A DNA stretch of 64,000 nucleotides, taken from assembly GCA_963422445.2 (NCBI GenBank), contig OY729512.2, forward strand, positions 3,968,001 through 4,032,000, written 5' to 3'. A program made the position numbers and the translations under genes. Position 1 is the first letter of the stretch. Each line of letters begins with the position of its first letter. Source of the DNA: G963422445 sp963422445 (lineage in GTDB: Bacteria; Pseudomonadota; Alphaproteobacteria; Thalassobaculales; Thalassobaculaceae). Of the stretch, positions 18,190 through 27,685 are shown piece by piece. The notes below the pieces were generated by a model. It saw only the letters and a list, made by a program, of their open reading frames with translations. It searched no databases and was not told the DNA's origin.

Positions 18190-19177
18190 GGCCTCTCACG
18201 ATGGCATTGTTCTGCGGTTTCGCTCAGGTGCCCAAGCTCCTTCCGATCGTCTTGACCGTTGGCTTGCCAGCCAGGTCGCAGCGAAATCCGATGGACCCGA
18301 TCTGTCACGAAGCCGCATCAAGGATTTGATCCAGAAAGAGCGTGTTTTTGTCGATGGTGCGACCGTAACCAACCCGGCCGCGACGGTCAAATCGAACGGG
18401 CTTTATGTGATCGAAGTTCCAGCCCTGGTGCCGGCAACGCCGAAGCCAGAATCCATACAGCTTGATATCGTTTATGAAGACGATGATCTGATCGTCATCG
18501 ACAAGCCGCCGGGTTTGGTCGTTCACCCTGCCCCAGGCGCACCGGACGGAACACTGGTCAACGCTCTGTTGTCACACTGTGGCGACAGCTTGTCCGGTAT
18601 TGGTGGTGTACGTCGGCCCGGCATCGTACATCGCCTCGACAAGGACACGACCGGCCTGATTGTTGCTGCCAAGAACGACGAGACGCATCATGCTCTCGCG
18701 CACCAGTTCGCAGCACGCACTGTCAAACGAAGTTATCTGGCCTTGGTCTGGGGTGTGCCCGACCGCATAGAAGGTCGTATTGAGGGCGCAATCGGCCGAA
18801 GCCGTCACAATCCCCTGAAAATGGCGGTCACGGCACGGGGCGGAAAGGCGGCGGCTACGAGGTTTCGGCTGATCGAACGGTTCCGCGACATTTCCAGTCT
18901 GGTGGAATGTCGTCTCGAATCCGGCCGCACACACCAGATCCGCGTCCATATGACGCATATCGGCCATCCTGTCGTAGGCGATCCGATGTACGGCAGTGGC
19001 GGAAAGCGAAAAGGCGCGACGGCCGAAGAGCTGATCGCGGTCGCGACTCTCGGGCGTCAGGCGCTCCACGCGAATACACTCACGTTCACACATCCGGGAT
19101 CCGGCGATTCGATTTCGTTCACGGCGGATCCGCCCGAGCAAATGCGCAATGTGATTTCGGTATTTGCGAATGCCTGA
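18188..19177 (+). CDS. rluD: RluA-family 23S rRNA pseudouridine synthase (RluD-type)
   Basis: A 329-residue pseudouridine synthase with an N-terminal S4 RNA-binding domain (about residues 20-75, SRSRIKDLIQKERVFVDG) and the catalytic domain after it. The active-site aspartate is D151 in HRLDKDTTGL. Other family blocks, VIDKPPGLVVHPAPG and GRTHQIRVHMTHIGHPVVGD, are intact. It modifies uridines in helix 69 of 23S rRNA if it is a true RluD. In-frame ATG 18176 and TTG 18158 are alternative starts; all overlap the divergent DUF6476 gene and none has a strong ribosome-binding site. In related genomes rpoH follows closely; here 4.8 kb of insertion sequences intervene. Confidence 0.88.
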   Translation: MASHDGIVLRFRSGAQAPSDRLDRWLASQVAAKSDGPDLSRSRIKDLIQKERVFVDGATVTNPAATVKSNGLYVIEVPALVPATPKPESIQLDIVYEDDDLIVIDKPPGLVVHPAPGAPDGTLVNALLSHCGDSLSGIGGVRRPGIVHRLDKDTTGLIVAAKNDETHHALAHQFAARTVKRSYLALVWGVPDRIEGRIEGAIGRSRHNPLKMAVTARGGKAAATRFRLIERFRDISSLVECRLESGRTHQIRVHMTHIGHPVVGDPMYGSGGKRKGATAEELIAVATLGRQALHANTLTFTHPGSGDSISFTADPPEQMRNVISVFANA

Positions 19178-19180
19178 AAT

Positions 19181-19194
19181 TATTATCATGAAAA
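19181..19194. repeat. Left 14-nt direct repeat of the rluD-rpoH IS cluster
   Basis: The 14-base word TATTATCATGAAAA ends exactly where the IS66-like left end (GTAACTGTCCAGG) begins, and an identical copy lies at 24007-24020, just before the rpoH promoter. It may be a target duplication or a relic of rearrangement. Confidence 0.7.
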
Positions 19195-20200
19195 GTAACT
19201 GTCCAGGTCTGATTACGAGGGTCTGCACCCGGCGACCTGGTTCGCGGCGCGTGGTTTTATGGTGATCAACGCCAGCGGCGGCACGCATCGGCTCTGTCCG
19301 TGCGAGGGATTTCGGTGTCCGGGATGGGGTTTCAGAGCGGCAGTCTGGAGATCAACTGCATCGGGTCGGAGTGTGCCAGGGTTTCGAGGATCGTCCAGCC
19401 CTGCTTGCGGGCTGTGGCAATGACGGCGCGCAGGGTGGCGAGGTCGCGGGCACTCTGTTCGGAGCGGAAGCCGTCGGAGATCTTCTGACGCAGCTTCATC
19501 TTTCGCAGATCTTGCTCAGCGACATTGTCCGTGAAGGGCGTTCGCAAGTCGGTGAGACATCGCAGGCCTCCGTCCTTGTGTGTCTGGAGACGGAGGGTGG
19601 AGGGTGTGCCCGACGCGGCGTTTTTCGTCCGCGTTTGCCGCTCTGGAGCGGCGGCTGCGCGTCGTGGAAAGCGATGGCCCGGTCGGGAATGCGATCACGG
19701 GCTTTGACGATGAGATCGACCCGGGACTTGGGCCCGTCCCGGCTGGTCTCGCCTGCGATATGCGCGGTGCTGCGGGCGCGTTCGAGGAGGCGGTGCATGC
19801 TGCGGGCCCCGTATTCCTTCCCGATGTCGATCAGGGCCCGGAGGTCGCGCCGGTGATCGGCGTTGCAGGCCGTGTGACGCACGCCTTCGAGGGTAAAGTC
19901 ACTGGCGGCATCGTCATGAACGAGGATGCCTGTGACGTCCCGGTTGACATCGCCGTGTCCGGCGCTGATGCCCAGGACGGTCAGGAACGGGGTGCGCAGC
20001 ACGTGGAGCCAACGGGTGCGACCTTCGATGCGGACTCCGGATTCGTCGAGGTGTCTGACCGGGCCACGGTCCGGATCCGGTCGGCGATCCGGTCGACGAT
20101 GTCCTCGAATCGCTGTGCGGTGCGCCGGCTCATGGCGGCGATCGTGGTTGTGGAAATCGGCACGGCGAACCGGTCGCTCATCAGGTCAGCTAGTCTCTTC

Positions 20201-21298
20201 TAGTGGATTAATCGTTACAGATATATCCGTTATTGTGTTCTTCTGATTTGTCGATCACGGAGGTCTGCAAGATGCGCCCTGGTGTTTCATTCACGCTCAC
20301 TTCGGGCGACCGGCATCGCCTTGAAACGGTTGTCTCGGACCCGAAGAGCCCGCAGACGCACGTCTGGCGGGCGCGCATCGTTCTTCTGAGCGACGACGGG
20401 CTCGGCACGATGGCCATCATGAGAGAGACCGGCAAGGCGAAGAACAGTGTCTGGCGCTGGCAGGACCGCTTCTATGGACGAAGGGGTGGACGGACTTCTG
20501 CGGGACAAGACGCCTCTAGCTCCTGAGCAGGTGGCGAAGATCGTCGGGTTGATCCACACCTCGCCGCCTCACGCGGCGACCCACTGGACGCTGCGGGCGA
20601 TGGCGAAGGCTGTGGGGGGTGCCGCTTCGAGGGTCTGGGCGGTCTGGAAGGCGCATGGCCTGATGCCGCACCGCTGGCGGCCGTTCACGGTTTCGAACGA
20701 TCCCGCCTGCCTCGAGACGCTGACCGACATCGTCGGCCTCTCCGTTGCGCCGCCGGTTCACGCGGTCGTGCTGTCGATCGATGAAAAGTCGCAAATTCAG
20801 GCACTTGACCGCACACAGCCCGGCCTGCCGCTGAAGAAAGGCCGCGGCGCCACCATGACACATGATTCCAGGCGCAACGGCACGACGACGCTGTTCGCCG
20901 CCCTGACCGTGCTCGACGGCACGGTCATCGGCCAGCATGCCAGCCGGCATCGCCACCAGGAGTTCCCGAGATGCCTCAACCGCATCGCGCGCACGATACC
21001 CGCCGGCGTCCCGGTCCATGCCATCCTCGACAACGACGCTACTCACAAGCACAAGGAAGTCCAAGTCTGGCTCGCACGCCATCCGCGCTGGACCTTCCAC
21101 GTCACCCCCACCTCGAGCGCGTGGCTGAACGCGGTCGAAGGCGTCTTCGCCAAGCGGACACGACCTCCAGGACGCCATCCGCCGCGTCATCGACGAACAC
21201 AACACCACAGAAGCCAAGCCCTTCGTCTGGACCGCCGATCCCGATACCATCATCGCCGCAAGAAAAAGAGGGGTCCAAACGTTGGGATCAATCCACTA
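20201..21298 (+). mobile_element. IS630-family element, copy 1
   Basis: An IS630-type element inserted into the IS66 remnant. Ends are TAGTGGATTAATC on the left and the inverted GATCAATCCACTA on the right, with TA at both borders as expected for this family's TA target duplication. A second copy with matching ends is at 26532-27685. Confidence 0.85.
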
Positions 21299-21299
21299 G
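20272..21299 (+). pseudogene. IS630-family DDE transposase, copy 1, broken
   Basis: The reading frame starts at ATG 20272 after GGAGG with FTLTSGDRHRLETVV and the helix-turn-helix region, then shifts frame near 20480. The catalytic part follows in a second frame: DEKSQIQALDRTQPGLP, then HAILDNDATHKH and HPRWTFHVTPTSSAWLNAVE. Relative to copy 2 a 38-base stretch is missing at about 21155, between two CGAC words, which shifts the frame again and removes the RLKYGVFRSGRDL segment. The first DDE aspartates are present, but the protein cannot be made whole. Confidence 0.85.
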
Positions 21300-21889
21300 G
21301 GCCTGGCCTGGACATGCAGCAGATCGCTCACCCACGCGGTGATGCGTGGCCCGTACTGGACCGGGACGGTCACGCCTGTCGGGAAGACCACGCCGGTCAC
21401 GGCGCCGTAGGCGCCGCAGAGGCAGCGATGGGCGCGGTGTTCGGTGATCTCAAGTGGTTGCGGTTCGGGCCCGTTCGAAGAACTGCCGGCAGACCGATGT
21501 GCCGTGACGGTCGGTCCGTCAGCGTATCGCCACACCCGGCGCAGGCGGTCGGGTCGTGATCTCGGCTTCGCTAACGGTCCGCCCTGGCTCCGGACGCGCT
21601 TCGGTGTTGTGGTTTTCTTGTTCAGGCCATCGCTGAACAGCGGCTGGTTGCTGGCGGTGCTGCGAGCGTCGCATTGCGTTCAAGCGCGGCGATGCGGTCC
21701 TGCAGGGCCACAGTCTCTCGCTCGAGCGCGGTCTTGTCCGGACCAAGCGCCGCAATCGTCTTGACGAGTGCCGTGGCCAGGCGCAACAACCCCCGGCCCC
21801 GGTCCTCGATGACCGTGGATGTCCCGGATGGGAGAGACCCCGGGCCCCGAAGGCCTCGGCATAGGCGGCGAGATCCTCCGTCCAGTCCA

Positions 21890-22350
21890 TTACGGCGTCT
21901 CGGCCTCGACAGCCATCATGGCGGATAGCATCGCAAGACGTTCGCCTGGCGGCAGCGCCGCGGAGCGCCAACCCCGGTTGACCGCCCTGCGCTTGATGCG
22001 CTGGCGGTCGGTGAAGGTCCGGCCCGCGCAGCGCGCCCAGTGGACCCGGTCGGGCGCGAAGGTGAACCATACGACCTTGGTCCGCAACAAGCCCTGGGTG
22101 GTGACCACCTGCAGCGCCAGCCGGCCAGCATCGCGTCATACAGCGCCGAGGGATGACGCGAGATCATCACCTGACAGGGCAGCTGCTTGAGCCGATCTAG
22201 AAACGCGACAGGGCCAGCTTCCGTGGAGTCGAAGCGATAGTGCCGGGCCAGTGGCTTGCACATCATCAACGCACTGCCGCCCAGATCTCTCGATCCAGAC
22301 ATCGTGCGGCGGCATCAGCGCGATCAGCGTCTGATACAAACCTGCCATGG
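21890..22350 (-). pseudogene. D12-class DNA adenine methylase, remnant
   Basis: Minus-strand fragments in different frames spell a D12-type adenine methylase. The start of the family, GLYQTLIALMPPHDVWIE, is in 22285-22348. A central piece, HYRFDSTEAGPVAFLDRLKQ, with the following VMISRHPSALYDAMLAG lies at about 22130-22250. The end block, VWFTFAPDRVHWARCAGR and FTDRQRIKRR with ALPPGERLA, is in 21890-22080. The DPPY-type catalytic motif region is lost by frameshift or deletion. Such methylases are usually carried by phages or integrated elements, so this could be the relic of one. Confidence 0.7.
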
Positions 22351-22427
22351 CCGTCGATCCGGAAAACTCCAGCCGCCGCTCCCGTCACACGAGAGCACCA
22401 CCCGTAGATCTGTGATTCTATAACGCT

Positions 22428-23925
22428 GAGCTTCTTGCAAAATTGCCGGCCCGACCGGTTTTTTGCCTTGTCGAGGCTGATTTTGTTGTCGAGGGCCTGG
22501 GTTTCGGGGCCACCTCGTGGTATGTTGTGTTTCCACAACAACAAGATACCGAGGAGGTGACCCCGATGACCCTTGGCTCGACCCTATCCGATCTCTGGCA
22601 CCGATTTCAAGGGGACCTTTTCCCTGCGTTGGCCGAGGCGGTCGGTCCTCTCCTCGAGACGCACAAGCGTTTCGTGACAGCTCTCGATCTCGTCAAGGTG
22701 GAGGGCTTCGTCGATGGGGTGTGGACCGGTCCGGGTCGGCCCCGGGAGGATCGCCGGGCGCTGGCCCGTGGCTTCATCGCCAAGGCGGTGTGGGGTCTGC
22801 CGACGACCCGCCACCTGATCGACAGGCTCAAGGTGGACCCGACGTTGCGCCGGCTGTGCGGCTGGTCGCGTGTCGCGGAGATCCCGAGTGAAGCGACGTT
22901 TTCGCGGGCGTTTGCCGAATGTTCGCAGTCCCGTCTTCCGGAGAGGATGCACGCGGCTCTGGTTGCAGAGACACTGGGCGACGCGCTCATCGGCCACGTG
23001 TCGAGGGACTCGACGGCCATCGAGGCCCGGGAGACGCCGGTCCCGAAGCCGAAGGCCGGGACGCCGAACCGCAAGCGCGGCCGGCCCCGCAAGGGCGAGG
23101 AGAGGATGAAGGAGCCTGGGCGTCTCGAACGGCAAGCGAACGGGATGGATCTCGATGAGATGCTTGACGAGCTGCCGAAGGTCTGTGATCACGGGGCAAA
23201 GAAGAATGCCAAGGGGGTCCTGGAGGCCTGGTGCGGTTACAAGCTGCATATCGACACAGCAGACTGCGGGGTGCCGCTGAGTACCGTCCTCACCTCGGCA
23301 TCCGTCCATGACAGCCAGGTCGCGATCCCGCTGGCGATGATGACCGCCGGGCGTGTGACCAATCTCTACGATCTCATGGACGCGGCCTATGATGCCAGGG
23401 AGATCTACCAGATGAGCGAACGGCTTGGCCATGTGCCGATCATCGATGTCAATCCGCGCCGGGACAAGGACCTCAAGGAGGAGCGGGACCGGGAGGCCCG
23501 GGCCCGGCGTGCAATAGGCCATGTCGATCCCGAGACCGTGCGGTTCCGGATCCGGTCCGGTGTCGAGAGGACCAACGCCCGCCTCAAGGATGAGTGTGGC
23601 GGGCGCCATGTCCGCGTCCGCGGACATTCCAAGGTCGCCTGCCATCTCATGTTCGGCATCCTGGCCCTGGCGGCTGACCCGTTGATACGTCTCGCCGTCC
23701 CATAGCGCGGCTCCGACGACGCATGCCGACCCTTCGCGGCCCTCTCGAAGAGAGTGGCCCGGAGAGGCGTGTCCCGATGTCCATAAAGGTCCCTGTTTGA
23801 TCTCATCATCTCTGATGAGACACCGCGAATCCATGGAGTCCGACCTCCAGGTGCAGAGGTGACCGGAAGCAACCGACCGATCCGGGCTCACCGGACCCTG
23901 GGGACAGGAATTTTGCAAGAGGTTC
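22428..23925 (+). mobile_element. 1.5-kb IS4/IS5-superfamily element, intact copy
   Basis: A 1498-bp insertion sequence. The ends carry inverted repeats (left GAGCTTCTTGCAAAATTGCC, right GAACCTCTTGCAAAATTCCT read inward). A perfect 4-base target duplication, CGCT, flanks it at 22424-22427 and 23926-23929. A twin copy is at 44701-46194. The leader includes GTTGTG facing CACAAC, a small hairpin just before the transposase ribosome-binding site. Confidence 0.88.
22566..23705 (+). CDS. DDE transposase of the 1.5-kb IS
   Basis: A 379-residue DDE_Tnp_1-type transposase read from ATG 22566, with an excellent GAGGAGG 9 bases upstream. DDE-like acidic residues lie in SRDSTAIEARE (first Asp), YDLMDAAYDARE and HVPIIDVNPRRDK, and ERTNARLKDECGGRHVRVRG supplies the C-terminal Glu. 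Between them is a basic linker, KPKAGTPNRKRGRPRKGEE. I cannot place it with certainty within IS5, IS1182 or related groups. It appears complete, so it may still be mobile. Confidence 0.86.
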   Translation: MTLGSTLSDLWHRFQGDLFPALAEAVGPLLETHKRFVTALDLVKVEGFVDGVWTGPGRPREDRRALARGFIAKAVWGLPTTRHLIDRLKVDPTLRRLCGWSRVAEIPSEATFSRAFAECSQSRLPERMHAALVAETLGDALIGHVSRDSTAIEARETPVPKPKAGTPNRKRGRPRKGEERMKEPGRLERQANGMDLDEMLDELPKVCDHGAKKNAKGVLEAWCGYKLHIDTADCGVPLSTVLTSASVHDSQVAIPLAMMTAGRVTNLYDLMDAAYDAREIYQMSERLGHVPIIDVNPRRDKDLKEERDREARARRAIGHVDPETVRFRIRSGVERTNARLKDECGGRHVRVRGHSKVACHLMFGILALAADPLIRLAVP

Positions 23926-24006
23926 CGCTAAGAATAAAAACCAGGGACCCAACACCACACCAGAACCCGCAATCATCCCGTCACTGTCAGCAACATGGTA
24001 CTTGGG

Positions 24007-24020
24007 TATTATCATGAAAA
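24007..24020. repeat. Right 14-nt direct repeat of the rluD-rpoH IS cluster
   Basis: A second copy of TATTATCATGAAAA (the first is at 19181-19194). It ends 8 bases before the rpoH -35 box, so it marks where foreign sequence stops and the rpoH control region begins. Confidence 0.7.
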
Positions 24021-24028
24021 TGCCCATA

Positions 24029-24057
24029 TTGACCGTGATGATCTGATTTCCTAATAT
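24029..24057 (+). promoter_or_regulatory. Putative sigma-70 promoter of rpoH
   Basis: TTGACC at 24029-24034 and TAATAT at 24052-24057 are separated by exactly 17 bases, a near-consensus housekeeping promoter. Transcription would start near 24064, giving a leader of about 50 bases before the rpoH ATG at 24114. This also argues against the alternative upstream start at 24060. Confidence 0.6.
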
Positions 24058-24113
24058 ATGTGGCGCATGCTGATGATGCGTTCCGCGACCCTCGTGACTT
24101 TAGGAGTGGCAGG

Positions 24114-24995
24114 ATGGTCCGCACGCCCGCCCAGATACCGCCGATTGACGCTGAGGGAAATCTCACCCGATATCTGCACGATATCCGGAAGTTTCCCATG
24201 CTGGAACCGGATGAGGAGTACATGCTTGCCCGGCGCTGGAAAGAGCATGGGGATTCCGAAGCGGCGCACAAGCTGGTTACCAGCCATCTTCGGCTGGTTG
24301 CCAAGATCGCGATGGGGTATCGCGGCTACGGATTGCCCGTCGCCGAACTGATTTCAGAGGGCAATGTCGGCATGATGCAGGCGGTCAAGCGCTTCGATCC
24401 GGAGCGTGGCTTCCGTCTCGCGACCTATGCCATGTGGTGGATCCGCGCCTCGATTCAAGAATACATTCTCCATTCCTGGTCTCTGGTGAAGATCGGAACA
24501 ACCGCAGCGCAGAAGAAACTGTTCTTCAATCTCCGAAAACTGAAGGGTCAGTTGAAGGCCATCGACGATGGCGACATGTCACCGGAAAATGTCACGACCA
24601 TTGCAGAACGTCTCAACGTGTCGGAGCAGGATGTCGTCAGCATGAACCAGCGTCTGGCGAGCCCGGATCATTCGCTCAACGCGCCGCTTAAGGTCGATGG
24701 CGAAGGTGAATGGCAGGACTGGCTTGTCGATGAAAGCCAGAATCAGGAGCAGATTCTGGCCGAGAGTGAGGAACTGACGTTACGGCGGCGCCTGCTAACG
24801 CAGGGCATGACATGTCTCAACGAGCGCGAACGGTACATCCTGACCGAACGCCGTTTGACCGAGAACCCGAAGACTCTGGAAGATCTCAGTCAAGAGTACG
24901 GTGTAAGTCGCGAGCGTATCCGCCAGATCGAAGTCCGGGCATTCGAAAAACTCCAGAAATCGATCCGCAACACAATGATCGAAGAACGGCTCTGA
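24114..24995 (+). CDS. rpoH: RNA polymerase sigma-32 factor RpoH
   Basis: A 293-residue heat-shock sigma factor. Region 2 is complete: LVTSHLRLVAKIAMGYRGYG, then GNVGMMQAVKRFDP and FRLATYAMWWIRASIQEYI for -10 recognition. The RpoH box QKKLFFNLRKLK is intact, and region 4 ends with EYGVSRERIRQIEVRAFEKL. RpoH directs RNA polymerase to chaperone and protease genes. The ATG at 24114 has GGAG 10 bases ahead; an upstream in-frame ATG at 24060 would add a non-homologous extension. It follows a near-consensus promoter at 24029-24057. Confidence 0.96.
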   Translation: MVRTPAQIPPIDAEGNLTRYLHDIRKFPMLEPDEEYMLARRWKEHGDSEAAHKLVTSHLRLVAKIAMGYRGYGLPVAELISEGNVGMMQAVKRFDPERGFRLATYAMWWIRASIQEYILHSWSLVKIGTTAAQKKLFFNLRKLKGQLKAIDDGDMSPENVTTIAERLNVSEQDVVSMNQRLASPDHSLNAPLKVDGEGEWQDWLVDESQNQEQILAESEELTLRRRLLTQGMTCLNERERYILTERRLTENPKTLEDLSQEYGVSRERIRQIEVRAFEKLQKSIRNTMIEERL

Positions 24996-25362
24996 ACGGC
25001 AAATCGGTCGCGCCGATCAATCGTAGATGATAGAATCGCGGTGTCGGAACTTGACCAATGAGAGATCCAGGTACAGGATAGGTATAGTTCGTCGGCCAGC
25101 GTCGCCTTCACAATCCCGTAAGTCACTTCAAAACCTTTCGGTACTTACGATCGTCGTATACTCAGACATCCTGACCCCATGAGTTGACCGGATTGATGGT
25201 CCGAGGTTCCAACTTCCGAATTTCGGGGGTGTCCGGGTACGGTCTTTGACAGTTGGCGCCAAAAGTGAATAAAATGCCTTGAACGGATTTTGCAGTTTCC
25301 CGTGCTCGCCTGCACCCTGCCTCTGCAATGTCCGGACGCGATCCCGATCGGCATTCTGTTTA
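24996..25362. other. Intergenic stretch after rpoH
   Basis: About 370 bases without a supported gene between rpoH and an IS5 element. I see no strong terminator or RNA structure. Its right border is the CTAG target site of the insertion. Confidence 0.45.
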
Positions 25363-26166
25363 CTAGGGCGTGTTGACGAATGATCGAAGCATAATCCATG
25401 CTGAGACAATGTGGACAAACGCGAGGACCGTCCGAGCGCGCTTGTCATAACGTGTGGCAATGCGACGGAATTGTTTGAGCTTGTTGAAGAATCGCTCGAC
25501 CTGCTGGCGCCGCTTGTATTTTTCTTGATCGTGATGAATCGTCTCAGTCCGGTTCGACCGGGCGGGAATCACGGCTTCGACGCCCTGGTCAGCCAGCGCC
25601 TGGCGAATGCCCTTGCTGTCATACGCCTTGTCCATGACCGCAGCCTCCGGTGCGGGAGAGCTGGGCAAAGCCTTCCACAGCAGCTCGCATCCCACGCCAT
25701 CATGGCGCTCGCCGCCCGTCAACACGACGGACACACCGGTTGTTTCGTTGGCACAGGCCACGTGCAGCTTGGTGGAGAACCCGCCCCGGGAGCGGCCGAG
25801 AGCCTGGGCCTCTTGGCCACCGTTTTTTTTTACCGCGCCGGCGGCGTGTTGATGAGCGCGCAGGATGGTCGAATCGATGAACACTTCCTTGAGTGGTTCA
25901 TCATCTACCTGTTGTATCTGTTGCCAGAGCCGCGCCCGGAGGTGGCGTTTCTCCCAACGGCGAAACCGCTGATAAACGGCATTCCAATGGCCGAATTCGT
26001 CGGGCAGGTCGCGCCATGGGGTTCCGGTCCGCGCCTGGTAGAGGACGGCTTCGATGACCAGTCGGTCGCTGAGCCGTGGCGGGGCGCCGGCGGCGTGTTT
26101 GCTCTCACGCAGTAGCGGCTCGAGTGTCGACCAGACAGCATCCGTGATGAGCAGGCGTAACGCCAT
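25363..26166 (-). CDS. IS5-family transposase, single intact frame
   Basis: A 267-residue IS5-type DDE transposase in one continuous frame. The N-terminal DUF4096-like domain (WRDLPDEFGHWNAVYQRFRRW) is followed by the first catalytic Asp in VFIDSTILRAHQHAAGAV and the second in AAVMDKAYDSKGIRQAL. The catalytic Glu lies in QVERFFNKLKQFRRIATRYDK. A run of nine A residues encodes the K-K-N junction where sister elements need a frameshift; here the frame is continuous. The TAG stop is created by the CTAG at the element end. Confidence 0.9.
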   Translation of the reverse strand: MALRLLITDAVWSTLEPLLRESKHAAGAPPRLSDRLVIEAVLYQARTGTPWRDLPDEFGHWNAVYQRFRRWEKRHLRARLWQQIQQVDDEPLKEVFIDSTILRAHQHAAGAVKKNGGQEAQALGRSRGGFSTKLHVACANETTGVSVVLTGGERHDGVGCELLWKALPSSPAPEAAVMDKAYDSKGIRQALADQGVEAVIPARSNRTETIHHDQEKYKRRQQVERFFNKLKQFRRIATRYDKRARTVLAFVHIVSAWIMLRSFVNTP

Positions 26167-26238
26167 GATAAGTCCCCGGAAAGTGTCATTGATGGAGAAT
26201 GATTATCAGCATTTCATGAATTCGTCAACACGGCCTAG
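25363..26238 (-). mobile_element. IS5-family element (IS427-like), intact
   Basis: An 876-bp element with CTAG at both ends, an IS5-type target site. The terminal repeats are CTAGGGCGTGTTGACGAAT on the left and CTAGGCCGTGTTGACGAAT read inward on the right, differing at one position. The left CTAG provides the stop codon of the transposase. It may be active. Confidence 0.86.
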
Positions 26239-26531
26239 GACGACCGTCGAGGGCGTCATCCTCTATTTTTGCAATCTCGAACCCGTCGACAGTCATCCGG
26301 CTCACGATATCCGGGCCCGGACCTTGCTCATCGCGCGCTGTCATGTCGACAACCGTCTCCAGCAGACCACGTTGTCTGAAGCCTTCGACGTCTCGCTTCC
26401 GACAGTCCGTCGCGCCGTTCAGCTGTATCGGCATGAGGGCGCCGCGGGCTTTATTCGGCCGCCGCAGCCGCATGGTCGTGACGTCTGCGCTGGCGGCCCG
26501 CGCGGCGTAGTTCCTGGCCACCAGTCTGAGT

Positions 26532-27685
26532 TAGTGGATAGATCGTTACAAGTATATCCGTTATTATGTTCTTCTGATTTGTCGATCACGGAGGTCTACA
26601 AGATGCGCCCTGGTGTTTCATTCACGCTCACTTCAGGCGACCGGCGTCGCCTTGAAACGGTTGTCTCTGACCCGAAGAGCCCGCAGAAGCATGTCTGGCG
26701 GGCGCGCATCGTTCTTCTGAGCGACGACGGGCTCGGCAGGATGGCCATCATGAGAGAGACCGGCAAGGCGAAGAACAGTGTCTGGCGCTGGCAGGACCGC
26801 TTCTATAGGAGGACGGTGTGGACGGACTTCTGCGGGACAAGACGCGCCCGCCGGGCAAGACGCCTCCGGCTCCTGAGTCGGTGGCGAAGATCGTCGGGTT
26901 GACCCACACCTCGCCGCCTCACGCGGCGACCCACTGGACGCTGCGGGCGATGGCGAAGGCCGTGGGGGTGCCGCTTCGAGGGTCTGGGCGGTCTGGAAGG
27001 CGCATGGCCTGATGCCGCACCGCTGGCGGCCGTTCACGCTTTCGAACGATCCCGCCTGCCTCGAGACGCTGACCGACATCGTCAGCCTCTCCGTTACGCC
27101 GCCGGCTCACGCGGTCGTGCTGTCGATCGATGACATGTCGCACAGTCAGGCACTTGACTGCACACAGCCCGGCCTGCCGCTGAAGAAAGGCCGCGGCGCC
27201 ACCATGACACATGATGACAAGCGCACCGGCACGACGACGCTGTTTGCCGCCCTGAACGTGCTCGACGGCACGGTCATCGGCCAGCATGCCAGTCGGCATC
27301 GCCACCAAGAGTTCCTGAGATGCCTCAACCGCATCGCGCGCACGATACCCGCCGGCGTCCCGGTCCATGCCATCCTCGACAACGACGCTACTCACAAGCA
27401 CAAGGAAGTCCGGGGCTGGCTCGCACGCCATCCGCGCTGGACCTTTCATTTCACCCCCACCTCGAGCGCGTGGCTGAACGCGCTCGAAGGCGTCTTCGCC
27501 AAGCTGACACGACGCCGTCTCAAATACGGCGTCTTCCGCTCCGGACGCGACCTCCAGGACGCCATCCGCCACGTCATCGACGAACACAACACCACCGAAG
27601 CCAAGCCCTTCGTCTGGACCGCCGATCCCGATACCATCATCGCCGCAAGAAAAAGAGGGTTCCAAACGTTGGAATCAATCCACTA
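26532..27685 (+). mobile_element. IS630-family element, copy 2
   Basis: A second IS630 element, bounded by TA on both sides and matching copy 1 (20201-21298) at both ends and throughout, but without the 38-base deletion. It interrupts the large transposase relic. Confidence 0.85.

Larger units (their letters stand above)
19195..21790 (-). pseudogene. IS66-family transposase (tnpC), interrupted and decayed
   Basis: A degenerate IS66 transposase read on the minus strand, split by an IS630 element at 20201-21298. Its N-terminal part (about 21300-21790) includes the coiled-coil region (ETVALQDRIAALERN) and the zinc-finger block HRCLCGAYG followed by VPVQYGPRITAW. The C-terminal part (19332-20200) includes a HLR-like region with ACNADHRRDLRALIDI and the end block PFTDNVAEQDLRKMKLRQ. 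Several frameshifts and stops are present. The GTAA-starting left terminus at 19195 fits IS66 ends. It cannot be active. Confidence 0.75.

Noticed and set aside
22584..23918. A 444-codon minus-strand frame over the transposase
   Set aside because: Shadow of the intact DDE transposase, repeated in part under the second IS copy.
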